From NCBI GenBank assembly GCA_038230515.1, contig JBBRND010000022.1, positions 1 through 64,000 on the forward strand: a stretch of DNA of 64,000 nucleotides, given 5' to 3'. This DNA comes from JAPLDB01 sp038230515 (GTDB lineage: Bacteria; Bacteroidota; Bacteroidia; AKYH767-A; 2013-40CM-41-45). Each line of letters begins with the position of its first letter. Positions within the stretch are counted from its first letter, which is position 1. The notes beneath the pieces were generated by a model. It saw only the letters and a program-made list of their open reading frames with translations. It ran no database searches and was not told the origin of the DNA. The position numbers and the translations under genes are program-made. Positions 8,157-17,316 of this stretch are shown here, piece after piece.

Positions 8157-9017
8157 TTAGTTTCTAACGATTTCTATCACCACAAAAAAAGCAAATACCA
8201 CACTTGCAATTCCGTTGGTTGTAAAAAAGGCGAGGTTTACTTTTCGCAAATCATCGGGTTTCACCAATGAATGTTGGTAGAAAAGAAGCGAACAAAAAAC
8301 ACAGGCACCAATCCAATACCACATTCCTGCTTCAGAATAAATTCCTGCTGCTATAACCATTGCTGCCGAAATAAGATGCGCGGCTTCTGAAATCCGTAGC
8401 GCAGTTTTTTTTCCTGCAGATGCAGGAACAGAAAAAAGTTTTTGCTTCCTGTCAAATTCTTCATCCTGCAACGCATAAATAATATCGAAGCCGCTAACCC
8501 ACGTGAACACACAGGCAGAAAAAAGAACGGGCAGCAAACTGAACTTTCCGGTAACGGCAAGATATGCGCCAATGGGGGCAAGTGATAAACCAAGTCCGAG
8601 GATGAAATGGCAGAGCGCGGTAAATCTTTTTGTGAGAGAATAGCCAAGCACAACGGCAAGCGCAACAGGCGAAAGGTAAAAGCAAATTGTGTTGATGAAA
8701 AAAGTAGTGGCGATAAAGAGGAGGGAGGAGAGGGTTATCAAAGCAATTGCCGAAGCAGAAGAAATTTTTCCTGAAGGAATCTCCCGCGTTTTTGTCCGCT
8801 CGTTCAGCAAATCAAAATCTTTATCGGCATACCGGTTATATGCCATTGCTGCGGTGCGCGCGAACACCATGCAAAGGATTACTTTCAGAAATAAAATCCA
8901 GTCGGGGGTTGCGCCTGTTTCTTTCACACCAAGAAAAAAACCGATTACGGCAAACGGCAATGCGAAAACGGTGTGAGAAAATTTTACGAGCGAAAAGTAA
9001 TTTTTGATTGCAGCCAA
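8157..9017 (-). CDS. UbiA-like polyprenyltransferase (4-hydroxybenzoate/MqnP type)
   Basis: Integral membrane prenyltransferase for quinone synthesis, about 286 residues with eight to nine hydrophobic helices. First Asp-rich motif NRYADKDFD (about residue 66) and second YALQDEEFDRKQKLFSVP are those of the UbiA/MqnP branch, so it prenylates an aromatic acid such as 4-hydroxybenzoate or the futalosine-pathway intermediate. The frame can be read from a TTG at 9041, but a perfect -7 element (9039-9046) overlaps it. I therefore prefer the TTG at 9017, which gives the typical N-terminus AAIKNYFSLVKFSHTVFALP. Other menaquinone genes are absent here, so the exact substrate is inferred only. Confidence 0.85.
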   Translation of the reverse strand: MAAIKNYFSLVKFSHTVFALPFAVIGFFLGVKETGATPDWILFLKVILCMVFARTAAMAYNRYADKDFDLLNERTKTREIPSGKISSASAIALITLSSLLFIATTFFINTICFYLSPVALAVVLGYSLTKRFTALCHFILGLGLSLAPIGAYLAVTGKFSLLPVLFSACVFTWVSGFDIIYALQDEEFDRKQKLFSVPASAGKKTALRISEAAHLISAAMVIAAGIYSEAGMWYWIGACVFCSLLFYQHSLVKPDDLRKVNLAFFTTNGIASVVFAFFVVIEIVRN

Positions 9018-9038
9018 AAGGATGTTCGTTTGAGCGGG

Positions 9039-9046
9039 CAAAAATA
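9039..9046 (-). promoter_or_regulatory. -7 element of prenyltransferase (TATTTTTG)
   Basis: Perfect TAnnTTTG on the minus strand, start near 9033. It excludes the TTG at 9041 as initiator. Repeat array 2 begins about 65 bp further upstream. Confidence 0.6.
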
Positions 9047-9110
9047 GTAAACCTTCATTCGCTTGGTTATTTTGTAAAGAGATGTTTTCAAAATCAGCAT
9101 AAATTTAACC

Positions 9111-9530
9111 GGATCGCATTCCAATATATTGGAATAGGGGTAATAACGTTTAGGATCGTATTCCGTGAAATTGGAATAGGGGTTTGAACCTTTAGGATGG
9201 TATTCCAAGAAATTGGAACAGGGGTATGAACGCTCAGGATGGCATTCCAATAAATTGGAATAGGGGTAAAAACGTTCAGGATGGCATTCCAAGAAGTTGG
9301 AATAGGGGTCTAAATCTTCAGGATCGTATTCCAATAATCAGGAATAGGGGTAATAACGTTCTGGATGGTATTCCAAGAAATTGGAATAGTGCGTAAAACG
9401 TTTAGAATAGTATTTCCATTTATGGAAGTAGGGGTCTGAAGGTTCAGGATGGCACTTGCAGAAATGGAAGTAGGGGTCTGAAGGTTCAGGATGGCACTTG
9501 CAGAAATGGAAATTTGATTTCCGATATTCT
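9111..9530. repeat. 42-bp tandem repeat array 2
   Basis: Ten units start at 9111, 9153, 9195, 9237, 9279, 9321, 9363, 9405, 9447 and 9489, exactly 42 bp apart with no indel. Each early unit has the form GGATnGnATTCC-AAnnAATT-GGAATAGGGGTnnnAACGTTCA, with an ATTCC/GGAAT dyad at its centre. The last two units diverge (CACTTGCAGAAATGGAAG) but keep the period. Open frames exist on both strands: 14-residue repeats like ECHPERFYPYSNLL (minus) and DGIPINWNRGKNVQ (plus). It fills the whole space between two leftward genes. No known mobile element. Confidence 0.95.
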
Positions 9531-9540
9531 TATCAGCAGT

Positions 9541-11736
9541 TTACAGTACTGTCAGCGTATTCGTCTTCATCAGTTTGCCGTCAATAAGAAGTGAGTAGAA
9601 GTACAGCCCGCTTTTGAGATCACCTTTTTCAAGATCAACTGAATTAAGTTTGTCATTGAGGGAAATCATCTTAATGGTTTTGCCAAGCGCATCCGTAATT
9701 TTGATTTCGGCTTTTGTAAAAGAAGCAAGCGAAGTAAGATCGTACATAATAGTAGTGTGATCGCTGAACGGATTCGGGAAGTTGGCGAGTTCGGCAGCAG
9801 GCATATTGTTTTCATCAATGCCGATGGTGCATCCGCGAAGCATGTTGTAAGCATTTGCTTTGCCGTAGCCCCATAATGTGTTGGGAAGATTTCCTCCGGT
9901 GAAGTTGTCAACCGTTGTGCAGGTGAGCAGTGCATTCTTCACATCAAGCCAGTTTGCATTTGGGTAACGTTGAAGATAGAGCGCACAAATTCCGGCAACC
10001 ATTGGCCCACTCATACTCGTTCCGCTGCTGCGAAAATGCTGACCACCTGCTGCAACTTTTGTAGGGTCACTGGCAAGCAAACCATTGATTACATAATTCG
10101 GTCCGCAGGAAAGCACCCATCCACCCGGAGCAGTGATGTCGGGCTTATTTCTTCCATCGCGCGTTGGTCCATGACTTGAGAAAACAGAAAGCTGCCCGGG
10201 ATGAACTGTAGTATCCTGTGTGAGCGTAAAGTTTGCGTTTGAATAGGAATTTCTGTTGTCATAACTGCCTACAGTAATCACATGATCGTTGCATTGAAAA
10301 CTGCTCACAATCGTTTGCTCCACATCAGGAGTTTTATATTTTGTGATGGAAGCCATCTGAGTTGAATCAGGAAGACCGGAATGAACCATATCGAAACTCC
10401 ATGCATCCATTCGTCCGCTGCCTTTCGTCATCAGGCGCCAGTAATATTTTGAAGTATCAGTACCGTTAATGTTTTGAATTGAATCCGGACGGATTGCAAA
10501 CTGAACTTCATAAGAACCGTTTGCAAACTGCGCGGCACGTTCAACAGTACCCATCTTTGATCCTCCAGCAGAATAAACAGTATCCAGAACATCCTGATTA
10601 AGGAAAGGAGAAACATTGCTGAAAGGCAAATTGCCGATCAAAGAATAATCAGGTTTCACACGATCGCAACCAACAGAGAACTGCACATTCGGAAAATCTG
10701 CGCTGTCTCCCCACATTTCAAAATAAATATACTGACTTGTGAATTGAAACCAAGTGAACGAAGTATCAGATGAAACATTGTAACCAAGATGGATGGGCGC
10801 TGTGCCAGCATTGCCTGCTGATGCACACACCACATGCCCAGTGCCTGCACTGATCAGGTTTGCGATTGCCTGCGCCTGAATATCTCTGCCATCATGCGAA
10901 CCGAAATAAGTGCCAAGAGAAACGTTGATAACGGCCGGCTCACCCAATGCATCTGCCTTATCAAAAATATATTTCACAGCATCCACAAGCGAAGAAAGAA
11001 AATCATTGTCTGGAACATTCAGGTTCATCTTCACGATGATGATGTCAGCATTCGGAGCCATGCCTTTGTAATTATTCACCGTGCTTCCGTTTCCGCAGGC
11101 AATACCCGCAACGTGCGTGCCGTGTCCGCTAGGTCCGTCATGATGAAGTGTGGCAGTATCAATCTGATTTCCGATATATTCCATTCCGTAATTGTAGGGC
11201 TGAGGAATTACGTTTGTGTCGCTCACCACAAGCGATTGATCCCACACATATTTTATCCGCGTCTCATTTGTAAACGGATCTCTGAAGTCGTGATGCGCAG
11301 CATAAATACCCTCGTCAATAATTCCCATCACCACATGAGTGCCGTCATATCCCTGCGGAAGATTAAAACCATTATGTACTTCCACCACGTGGTTGTTGAT
11401 TACAGCAACATCATTCATCGGTTTTAGCTTGAGATTGTTATCCTCAATCCATGTTACAGAAGTTGAAGCAGCAAGATCGTTGATCTTTGAAAATGGAATA
11501 CGCACGGCAGAAATATCTCCAGCGGCATATTTGTAAGTGCCGCCAAGTTGCGTAACCAGCGATTTTATTTTAGCAACATCTCCGCGAAGGAACAATGCAA
11601 TCTCCTTGTCGGACGTTCTTGTTGTCTCGCTCTGCCTTATTTTTTGCCTCAGCGAGATGGCAATTTTGTTTGATGATTGAGAAAATGTTTGTGCAGAAAT
11701 ACAAACAAGAAAAAGGAAGGTTAGAATTCTTTTCAT
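9541..11736 (-). CDS. secreted S8 family serine peptidase (subtilase) with T9SS sorting domain
   Basis: A 731-residue exported protease. Signal peptide 1-20 (ending TFSQ); an I9-like propeptide region about 25-110; peptidase S8 domain with the triad Asp141 (GIIDEGIY), His205 (SGHGTHVAG) and Ser574 (SSGTSMSGP), and oxyanion Asn309 (ASAGNAG). A 150-residue insert between the oxyanion Asn and Ser resembles a PPC/jelly-roll insertion. The C-terminal ~80 residues are a type A Por sorting domain (NFPNPFSDHTTIMYDL, then SGLYFYSLLIDGK). It should act outside the cell, degrading proteins. Monocistronic, with its own promoter. Confidence 0.93.
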   Translation of the reverse strand: MKRILTFLFLVCISAQTFSQSSNKIAISLRQKIRQSETTRTSDKEIALFLRGDVAKIKSLVTQLGGTYKYAAGDISAVRIPFSKINDLAASTSVTWIEDNNLKLKPMNDVAVINNHVVEVHNGFNLPQGYDGTHVVMGIIDEGIYAAHHDFRDPFTNETRIKYVWDQSLVVSDTNVIPQPYNYGMEYIGNQIDTATLHHDGPSGHGTHVAGIACGNGSTVNNYKGMAPNADIIIVKMNLNVPDNDFLSSLVDAVKYIFDKADALGEPAVINVSLGTYFGSHDGRDIQAQAIANLISAGTGHVVCASAGNAGTAPIHLGYNVSSDTSFTWFQFTSQYIYFEMWGDSADFPNVQFSVGCDRVKPDYSLIGNLPFSNVSPFLNQDVLDTVYSAGGSKMGTVERAAQFANGSYEVQFAIRPDSIQNINGTDTSKYYWRLMTKGSGRMDAWSFDMVHSGLPDSTQMASITKYKTPDVEQTIVSSFQCNDHVITVGSYDNRNSYSNANFTLTQDTTVHPGQLSVFSSHGPTRDGRNKPDITAPGGWVLSCGPNYVINGLLASDPTKVAAGGQHFRSSGTSMSGPMVAGICALYLQRYPNANWLDVKNALLTCTTVDNFTGGNLPNTLWGYGKANAYNMLRGCTIGIDENNMPAAELANFPNPFSDHTTIMYDLTSLASFTKAEIKITDALGKTIKMISLNDKLNSVDLEKGDLKSGLYFYSLLIDGKLMKTNTLTVL

Positions 11737-11765
11737 TTAGTAGTTTGAGTAATTAAACTGATACT

Positions 11766-11773
11766 CAAAAATA
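11766..11773 (-). promoter_or_regulatory. -7 element of subtilase gene (TATTTTTG)
   Basis: Perfect TAnnTTTG on the minus strand with a TTTG 22 bp upstream, a reasonable -33 element. Leader about 25 nt. Confidence 0.6.
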
Positions 11774-11835
11774 CCATTCTTTGTTGCACGAAAAACAAAC
11801 TTTGCAAAGTTCATTTGTACTCTCTCACCAATCAG

Positions 11836-11843
11836 GATTTTTG
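11836..11843 (+). promoter_or_regulatory. -7-like element of ettA (GATTTTTG)
   Basis: 7 of 8 match, about 105 nt upstream of the chosen ATG. Confidence 0.35.
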
Positions 11844-11948
11844 CGATATTCGCGCTCCTTTTTAGGGCATGGTTAATTAAGCTAATTGGACGATTTGTTT
11901 AAACCCAGCCAACTTAATCTACCCAATCAACAAATCAATCAACTAACA

Positions 11949-13625
11949 ATGGCAGACGACAAGAAAATAATTTTTTCCATGGTGGGCGTTAGCAAAACGT
12001 TCCCCTCAGGCAAACAGGTACTCAAGGATATTTACCTCTCGTTTTATTACGGAGCTAAAATCGGAATCCTCGGATTAAACGGTGCAGGTAAATCCACATT
12101 GATGAAAATCATTGCCGGCATTGATACATCCTTCAATGGCGATGTGGTTTTCTCTCCCGGCTACACTGTTGGTTATCTCTCGCAGGATCCTGAACTCGAT
12201 CCCTCAAAAACTGCAAAAGAAATTGTGATGGAAGGTTGCCAGAAGGTGGTTGATCTTCTCAAAGAGTTTGAAGAGATCAACAACAAATTTGCCGAACCGA
12301 TGGACGATGATGCCATGAACAAGCTCATCGAACGCCAGTCACGTGTGCAAGATGCCATTGATCATGCAGGCGGTTGGGAACTTGATAATAAAATTGAAGT
12401 CGCAATGGATGCGCTTCGTTGCCCTGACGGAGATTCATCCGTAACAAATCTTTCCGGTGGAGAGAAAAGAAGAATTGCTTTGTGCAGATTGTTGCTGCAA
12501 CAACCTGATGTACTCCTGCTCGATGAGCCGACAAACCATCTTGATGCGGAATCAGTTTTGTGGTTAGAACAACATCTTCAAAAATATGAAGGCACTGTAA
12601 TCGCAGTTACTCACGATCGTTATTTCTTAGATAATGTTGCCGGTTGGATTCTTGAACTTGACCGTGGAGAAGGAATTCCTTACAAGGGAAATTATTCTTC
12701 GTGGCTGGAACAAAAGTCAAACCGTTTGGCGCAGGAAGAAAAAACAGAAAGCAAACGTCAGCGCATTTTGAAACGCGAGTTGGAATGGGTGCGCACAAGT
12801 CCGAAAGGTCGCAACACAAAACAGAAAGCACGACTTGCAGCATACGACAGGTTGGCAAGTGAAGATGTAAAAGAGAAAGAAGAAAAGCTGGAACTCTTTA
12901 TTCCTCCCGGTCCACGCTTAGGAAGCACTGTTATCGAAGCCACCAATCTTTCAAAGTCCTATGGCGATAGAATGTTGATTGATAACTTAACGTTCTCTCT
13001 TCCGCCAAATGGAATTGTTGGGGTAATTGGTCCGAACGGAGTTGGTAAAACAACACTCTTCAAAATGATTTTAGGAAAAGAAACTCCCGACACCGGTTCC
13101 ATAAAAATTGGTGAGACAGTTAAGATAGCTTATGTAGATCAAGCGCATGATGATCTTGTTCCCGGCAAAACGGTTTATGAAATTATTTCAGGAGGAACAG
13201 ATACGATGCTTGCCGGAGGAAAACAATTCAACTCGCGCTCGTATGTTTCTAAATTTAATTTCAGCGGAACAGATCAGAGCAAAAAATTGGAAGTGCTTTC
13301 GGGCGGAGAACGCAACCGTGTCCACTTAGCAATTGCCTTGCGCGAAGGAGCAAACGTAATCCTCCTCGATGAACCGACAAATGACATTGACATAAATACG
13401 TTGCGCGCATTGGAAGAAGCAATGGAAAACTTTGCGGGCTGCGCTGTTGTAATCAGCCACGACCGCTGGTTCCTCGATCGCATTGCAACGCACATCCTCG
13501 CCTTCGAAGGCGACTCGCAGGTTTATTTCTTTGACGGAAACTTCAGCGAGTACGAAGAAAATAAAAAGCAGCGGCTTGGAGATACCACTCCGCACAGGGT
13601 AAAGTATCGGTCACTGGTGAGATAG
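11949..13625 (+). CDS. ettA: energy-dependent translational throttle protein EttA (ABC-F)
   Basis: A 558-residue soluble ABC-F ATPase that binds the ribosomal E site and gates the first elongation cycle according to ATP/ADP. Starting at ATG 11949 gives MADDKKIIFSMVGVSKTFPSG, the family's standard N-terminus; the frame is open from a TTG at 11886 but those 21 residues are not family-like. NBD1 has Walker A GLNGAGKST (42-50), signature LSGGEKRRIALC and LLLDEPTNHLD; NBD2 has GPNGVGKTT, LSGGERNR and LLDEPTNDID. The linker contains the P-site tRNA interaction region ending RTSPKGRNTKQKAR. Both NBDs are intact, unlike the paralogue at 2178. Confidence 0.95.
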   Translation: MADDKKIIFSMVGVSKTFPSGKQVLKDIYLSFYYGAKIGILGLNGAGKSTLMKIIAGIDTSFNGDVVFSPGYTVGYLSQDPELDPSKTAKEIVMEGCQKVVDLLKEFEEINNKFAEPMDDDAMNKLIERQSRVQDAIDHAGGWELDNKIEVAMDALRCPDGDSSVTNLSGGEKRRIALCRLLLQQPDVLLLDEPTNHLDAESVLWLEQHLQKYEGTVIAVTHDRYFLDNVAGWILELDRGEGIPYKGNYSSWLEQKSNRLAQEEKTESKRQRILKRELEWVRTSPKGRNTKQKARLAAYDRLASEDVKEKEEKLELFIPPGPRLGSTVIEATNLSKSYGDRMLIDNLTFSLPPNGIVGVIGPNGVGKTTLFKMILGKETPDTGSIKIGETVKIAYVDQAHDDLVPGKTVYEIISGGTDTMLAGGKQFNSRSYVSKFNFSGTDQSKKLEVLSGGERNRVHLAIALREGANVILLDEPTNDIDINTLRALEEAMENFAGCAVVISHDRWFLDRIATHILAFEGDSQVYFFDGNFSEYEENKKQRLGDTTPHRVKYRSLVR

Positions 13626-13639
13626 AAGCCCATCCCTAA

Positions 13640-13722
13640 CCCTTCCCAAAGGGAAGGGAATTAAATCCGTTATGCAAAACATGTCAAAATATTTTTTGGG
13701 TTTATTCCTCCCCTTCGGGGAG
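13640..13722. repeat. paired GC-rich hairpins (REP-like)
   Basis: Two hairpins lie between ettA and hisS: CCCTTCCC-aaa-GGGAAGGG (13640-13658) and CTCCCC-ttc-GGGGAG (13708-13722). The surrounding wording (CCCTAACCCTTCCC, GGGGAGATTAGGAGAGG) is of the short dispersed palindrome type frequently seen between genes in this phylum; a related sequence occurs near 32190-32215. They may also act as terminator and processing signal. Confidence 0.55.
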
Positions 13723-13739
13723 ATTAGGAGAGGCTGCTT

Positions 13740-15134
13740 ATGAAGCCGGGCATTCCGAAAGGCACGCGCGATTTTTCTCCATTAGAAATGATGAAGCGGA
13801 ATTTTATTTTTGATACTATTCGGAATGTGTATCAGCGTTACGGTTACCAGCAGATTGAAACTCCTACGATGGAAAACCTTTCCACGCTTGAAGGAAAGTA
13901 TGGCGAGGAAGGAGACAAGTTGCTTTTCAGAATTCTTAATTCAGGAATAAATTTTTCTGAACTAAAACCACAAACTTCAGACCTCAAACATTCTGACATT
14001 GCGGAAAAGGGTTTGCGTTATGACCTTACAGTTCCTTTTGCGCGATACGTTGTGATGCACCAAAACGAAATCACTTTTCCATTCAAGAGATTTCAGATAC
14101 AACCGGTGTGGAGAGCAGATCGTCCGCAGAAGGGAAGATACAGAGAGTTTTATCAATGCGATGCTGATGTGATTGGAAGTACTTCATTGTTAAATGAAGT
14201 GGAGTTGATACAGATTATTGATGAGGTGTTTTCTGCTCTTGGAATTAAAACAACAATTAAGATCAATAACAGGAAATTGTTGTTGGCATTGGCTCATCAT
14301 CTTAATATTGGTGATAATGATTTCATTGAATTCGTTACCCTCATTGATAAGATTGATAAAGTTGGCAGAGATCAGGTTCTCTTTGAGATAACCAATAGAT
14401 TTAAGACTCCGGATACTGAATGGCGAAATCTATTTCAGGTTCTGCATTCTTCTCCATTTCCGCATAACATAACAGGTAAACTTGAAATTTTAAAAGAGAT
14501 GTTTGCGAATTCTGATATTGGGAAGAAGGGGATCGAAGAAGTAGAGGAGATAGTTCAACATTGGATAAATAACGATCCTGAACTTATTTCTAATTTTAAA
14601 AGTGCTTCTTTGGAACTTGATTTAAATTTGGCTCGTGGTCTCAATTACTACACCGGAACAATCATTGAAGTAAAAGTTGCTGATACTCGGTCCACTTTCA
14701 CAAGCAGCATTTGTGGAGGAGGTCGTTATGATGACCTCACGGGAATTTTCGGTTTGCCGAATGTAAGCGGTGTCGGTATTTCTTTCGGTGCCGATCGCAT
14801 TTATGATGTATTGGAAGAGATGAATGCCTTTCCTGATCTCACAGGGGCGTCAACAAAAATTATGTTTGTGAATTTCGGAAAGGATGAAGCAATGCATTGT
14901 CTGAAACTGTTGAAACAGCTTCGCGAAGCAGGAATCAACTCAGAACTTTTCCCCGATCAAGCCAAAATGAAAAAGCAAATGGGTTATGCTGATGATAAAA
15001 AAATTCCATTCGTTGCGTTGATAGGTTCTGAAGAAATGAAGTCGGGCGAAATAACAATTAAGAATATGGTGACCGGAGAACAGAGCAAGGTGAAGATGGA
15101 TGAGTTGATGATAGTATTGAAAGGTACAAAGTAG
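13740..15134 (+). CDS. hisS: histidine--tRNA ligase
   Basis: Class II aminoacyl-tRNA synthetase charging tRNA-His, 464 residues. Motif 1 region KRNFIFDTIRNVYQRYGYQQIETP, motif 2 LRYDLTVPFARYV with downstream RPQKGRYREFYQ, histidine-specific LARGLNYYTGTIIEV, and motif 3 region ICGGGRYDDLTG. The C-terminal anticodon-binding domain (about 365-460) starts IMFVNFGKDEAM. It is followed after 34 bp by hutH, apparently on one transcript. Confidence 0.97.
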   Translation: MKPGIPKGTRDFSPLEMMKRNFIFDTIRNVYQRYGYQQIETPTMENLSTLEGKYGEEGDKLLFRILNSGINFSELKPQTSDLKHSDIAEKGLRYDLTVPFARYVVMHQNEITFPFKRFQIQPVWRADRPQKGRYREFYQCDADVIGSTSLLNEVELIQIIDEVFSALGIKTTIKINNRKLLLALAHHLNIGDNDFIEFVTLIDKIDKVGRDQVLFEITNRFKTPDTEWRNLFQVLHSSPFPHNITGKLEILKEMFANSDIGKKGIEEVEEIVQHWINNDPELISNFKSASLELDLNLARGLNYYTGTIIEVKVADTRSTFTSSICGGGRYDDLTGIFGLPNVSGVGISFGADRIYDVLEEMNAFPDLTGASTKIMFVNFGKDEAMHCLKLLKQLREAGINSELFPDQAKMKKQMGYADDKKIPFVALIGSEEMKSGEITIKNMVTGEQSKVKMDELMIVLKGTK

Positions 15135-15168
15135 AGAGTATGAAGTATTAAGTAACAGCCCAATCAAA

Positions 15169-16647
15169 ATGCCGACACACTTTACCATTTCAAATACTCT
15201 TTCTTTCGATGACATTGAAAAAATATTCAATGAAAATCTGAAGCTGAAGCTCTCCCCTCAATCACGGGCTAAAATTTCCAAGTGCAGAAAATACCTCGAT
15301 CAGAAGCTGAAAAACCTTGACGCTCCGGTTTATGGTATCAACACCGGCTTTGGTGCGTTGTATAATAAAACCATTTCTGAAAATGACCTTGAAACTCTTC
15401 AGAAAAATTTAGTGATGAGCCATGCCTGTGGTGCAGGCGAAGAAGTTCCGCAGGAAATTGTTAAGCTCATGTTGCTTCTCAAAGTTCAGGGATTGAGTTA
15501 TGGAAATTCAGGAGTGCAGGTTGAAACTGTGCAGCGCCTAATTGATTTTTTTAATAACGACATTCTTCCTGTAGTTTATCAGCAGGGTTCTCTTGGTGCT
15601 TCAGGCGATCTTGCTCCACTTGCTCATCTTTCACTTCCGTTGATTGGCGAAGGAGAAGTTTACTACCAAGGGAAAAAACAATCAGCGAAAAATGTGCTGA
15701 GGAAATTTAATTGGCAGCCGATTCAATTGCAATCAAAGGAAGGATTGGCGATGTTGAACGGAACACAGTTCATGAGCTCTTATGGAGTTTGGTGTGTAAT
15801 GCAGAGTTTCAACATCGCGCAACTTGCGGATTTCATAGGCGCAATTTCTCTTGATGCATTTGACGGACGTATCGAACCGTTCGATCCATTGATTCACCAA
15901 ATCCGTAGTCATGAAGGACAGGCAACTGTTGCAAAACACATTCGTGATTTTCTGAAAGGCAGCCAGCTTATCAACAGAAAAAAAGAACACGTCCAAGATC
16001 CATATTCTTTCCGCTGCATTCCGCAGGTGCATGGCGCTTCGCGGGATGCGTTGAATTATGTTGCAATGGTTTTAGAGAATGAAATAAATTCAGTTACAGA
16101 CAATCCAACCATTTTTCCTGATGAGGATAAAATTATTTCAGGAGGAAATTTTCACGGACAACCATTGGCACTTGCCTTGGATTTTCTTGCGATCGCTTTA
16201 TCTGAACTCGGCAGCATTAGCGAACGAAGAACGTATCAGCTTATTTCGGGAGAGCGAGGTCTGCCGCCATTTCTTGTTGCAAATCCAGGATTGAACAGCG
16301 GCATGATGATTCCGCAATACACGGCTGCAAGTATTGTCAGCCAGAATAAACAATTGTGCGCACCATCTTCTGTTGATTCGATCGTGTCATCTAACGGACA
16401 AGAAGATCATGTGAGCATGGGAGCGAATGCAGCAACAAAAGTTTTTCGTGTGGTTGAAAACCTGAAAACCATTTTATCAATCGAGCTTCTCAACGCTGCA
16501 CAGGCGCTGGAGTTCAGAAGACCATTGAAAAGCTCATCATCCATCGAAAAATTTATTTCTGATTATCGCAAGAAAGTTTCTTTCATGAAACAGGATCGTA
16601 TCCTTTTTGAAGACATGAAAAAGACACGTGAGTTTTTATTTGCTTAA
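15169..16647 (+). CDS. hutH: histidine ammonia-lyase
   Basis: Converts L-histidine to urocanate and ammonia using the MIO cofactor formed autocatalytically from Ala144-Ser145-Gly146 in GSLGASGDLAPL. Tyr55 (VYGINTGFG) is the catalytic base region, and the Ser-His pair in NLVMSHACGAG (84-85) is the form seen in HAL rather than tyrosine lyases. Other landmarks: NGTQFMSSYG, QDPYSFRCIPQVHG and the C-terminal QEDHVSMGANAA. 492 residues, slightly shorter than the usual ~505. The rest of the hut pathway (U, I, F) is absent from the window; linkage to hisS is unusual. Confidence 0.92.
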   Translation: MPTHFTISNTLSFDDIEKIFNENLKLKLSPQSRAKISKCRKYLDQKLKNLDAPVYGINTGFGALYNKTISENDLETLQKNLVMSHACGAGEEVPQEIVKLMLLLKVQGLSYGNSGVQVETVQRLIDFFNNDILPVVYQQGSLGASGDLAPLAHLSLPLIGEGEVYYQGKKQSAKNVLRKFNWQPIQLQSKEGLAMLNGTQFMSSYGVWCVMQSFNIAQLADFIGAISLDAFDGRIEPFDPLIHQIRSHEGQATVAKHIRDFLKGSQLINRKKEHVQDPYSFRCIPQVHGASRDALNYVAMVLENEINSVTDNPTIFPDEDKIISGGNFHGQPLALALDFLAIALSELGSISERRTYQLISGERGLPPFLVANPGLNSGMMIPQYTAASIVSQNKQLCAPSSVDSIVSSNGQEDHVSMGANAATKVFRVVENLKTILSIELLNAAQALEFRRPLKSSSSIEKFISDYRKKVSFMKQDRILFEDMKKTREFLFA

Positions 16648-16651
16648 GGAA

Positions 16652-17260
16652 TCAAATTGTTGCTAAGTATTCCGTTGCTTCCATTCCTTTATTGAAAAGC
16701 AAATCAACAATACTTAAATCAGGAATGAAACCGAAGCGATCACCGAACGTTTGGTAATACTTTGGAAGATTTTCATTTCTCTGAGATGGGTTGAATGCAT
16801 TTCTTAAATCAATCACCTCTTGAGAAATATTCTTTTCATAAGATGTTGTAAATACCGGCTCGAAAGGAATCTTCAGAAGTGAAAGAATCTTTTTCAGCAG
16901 CAGAAGATTAAATTCAAAAAGAGTTTCTGTTTGTGTTTCGTAAAATGATTTGAAGTCGTCTTCGAAGTATTCAAAGTAAGGAGAGTTGCGGTATGAACTT
17001 GTAATAGTGCGCCAATGTATTTTTTGCCACTGGGAATTGTAGCTGATCTTCCGTTCATGAATTGGTTTTCTTTCATTGCCTTCGTGATGAACAGGAATAA
17101 TTAATGGATGAACTCCGTTTGCTCCGTAAACCATTGCACGATTGCGATAAGTTTGCTTTATGTAATGCTCGTGCTTTTCAAAAATTATTTTCTCTGATTT
17201 GATAAGAGAAGCAACGTAGCTGATAGGAGGAAGATAGGCAATGGAGAAAAGAGAAATCAT
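16652..17260 (-). CDS. WbqC family protein
   Basis: A 202-residue protein of the WbqC-like family (N-terminal YLPPISYVASLIKSEKIIFEKHEHYIKQTYRNR, then an HPLIIPV segment and a W-Q-KIHWRTI motif, all typical). Some family members sit in polysaccharide or glycan clusters; the biochemical role is not established, and here no such cluster surrounds it. It converges with hutH with only 4 bp between stops. Confidence 0.8.
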   Translation of the reverse strand: MISLFSIAYLPPISYVASLIKSEKIIFEKHEHYIKQTYRNRAMVYGANGVHPLIIPVHHEGNERKPIHERKISYNSQWQKIHWRTITSSYRNSPYFEYFEDDFKSFYETQTETLFEFNLLLLKKILSLLKIPFEPVFTTSYEKNISQEVIDLRNAFNPSQRNENLPKYYQTFGDRFGFIPDLSIVDLLFNKGMEATEYLATI

Positions 17261-17316
17261 TACTCCGAAAAATTATTTGTTATTCGTTAATAGTTATTCG
17301 AAGTAGCCGGTAGGCA

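Noticed and set aside
11886..11948. TTG start giving EttA 21 extra residues
   Set aside because: The extra residues (Asn/Gln-rich) are not family-like; ATG 11949 gives the canonical MADDKKIIFSMVGVSKTF.
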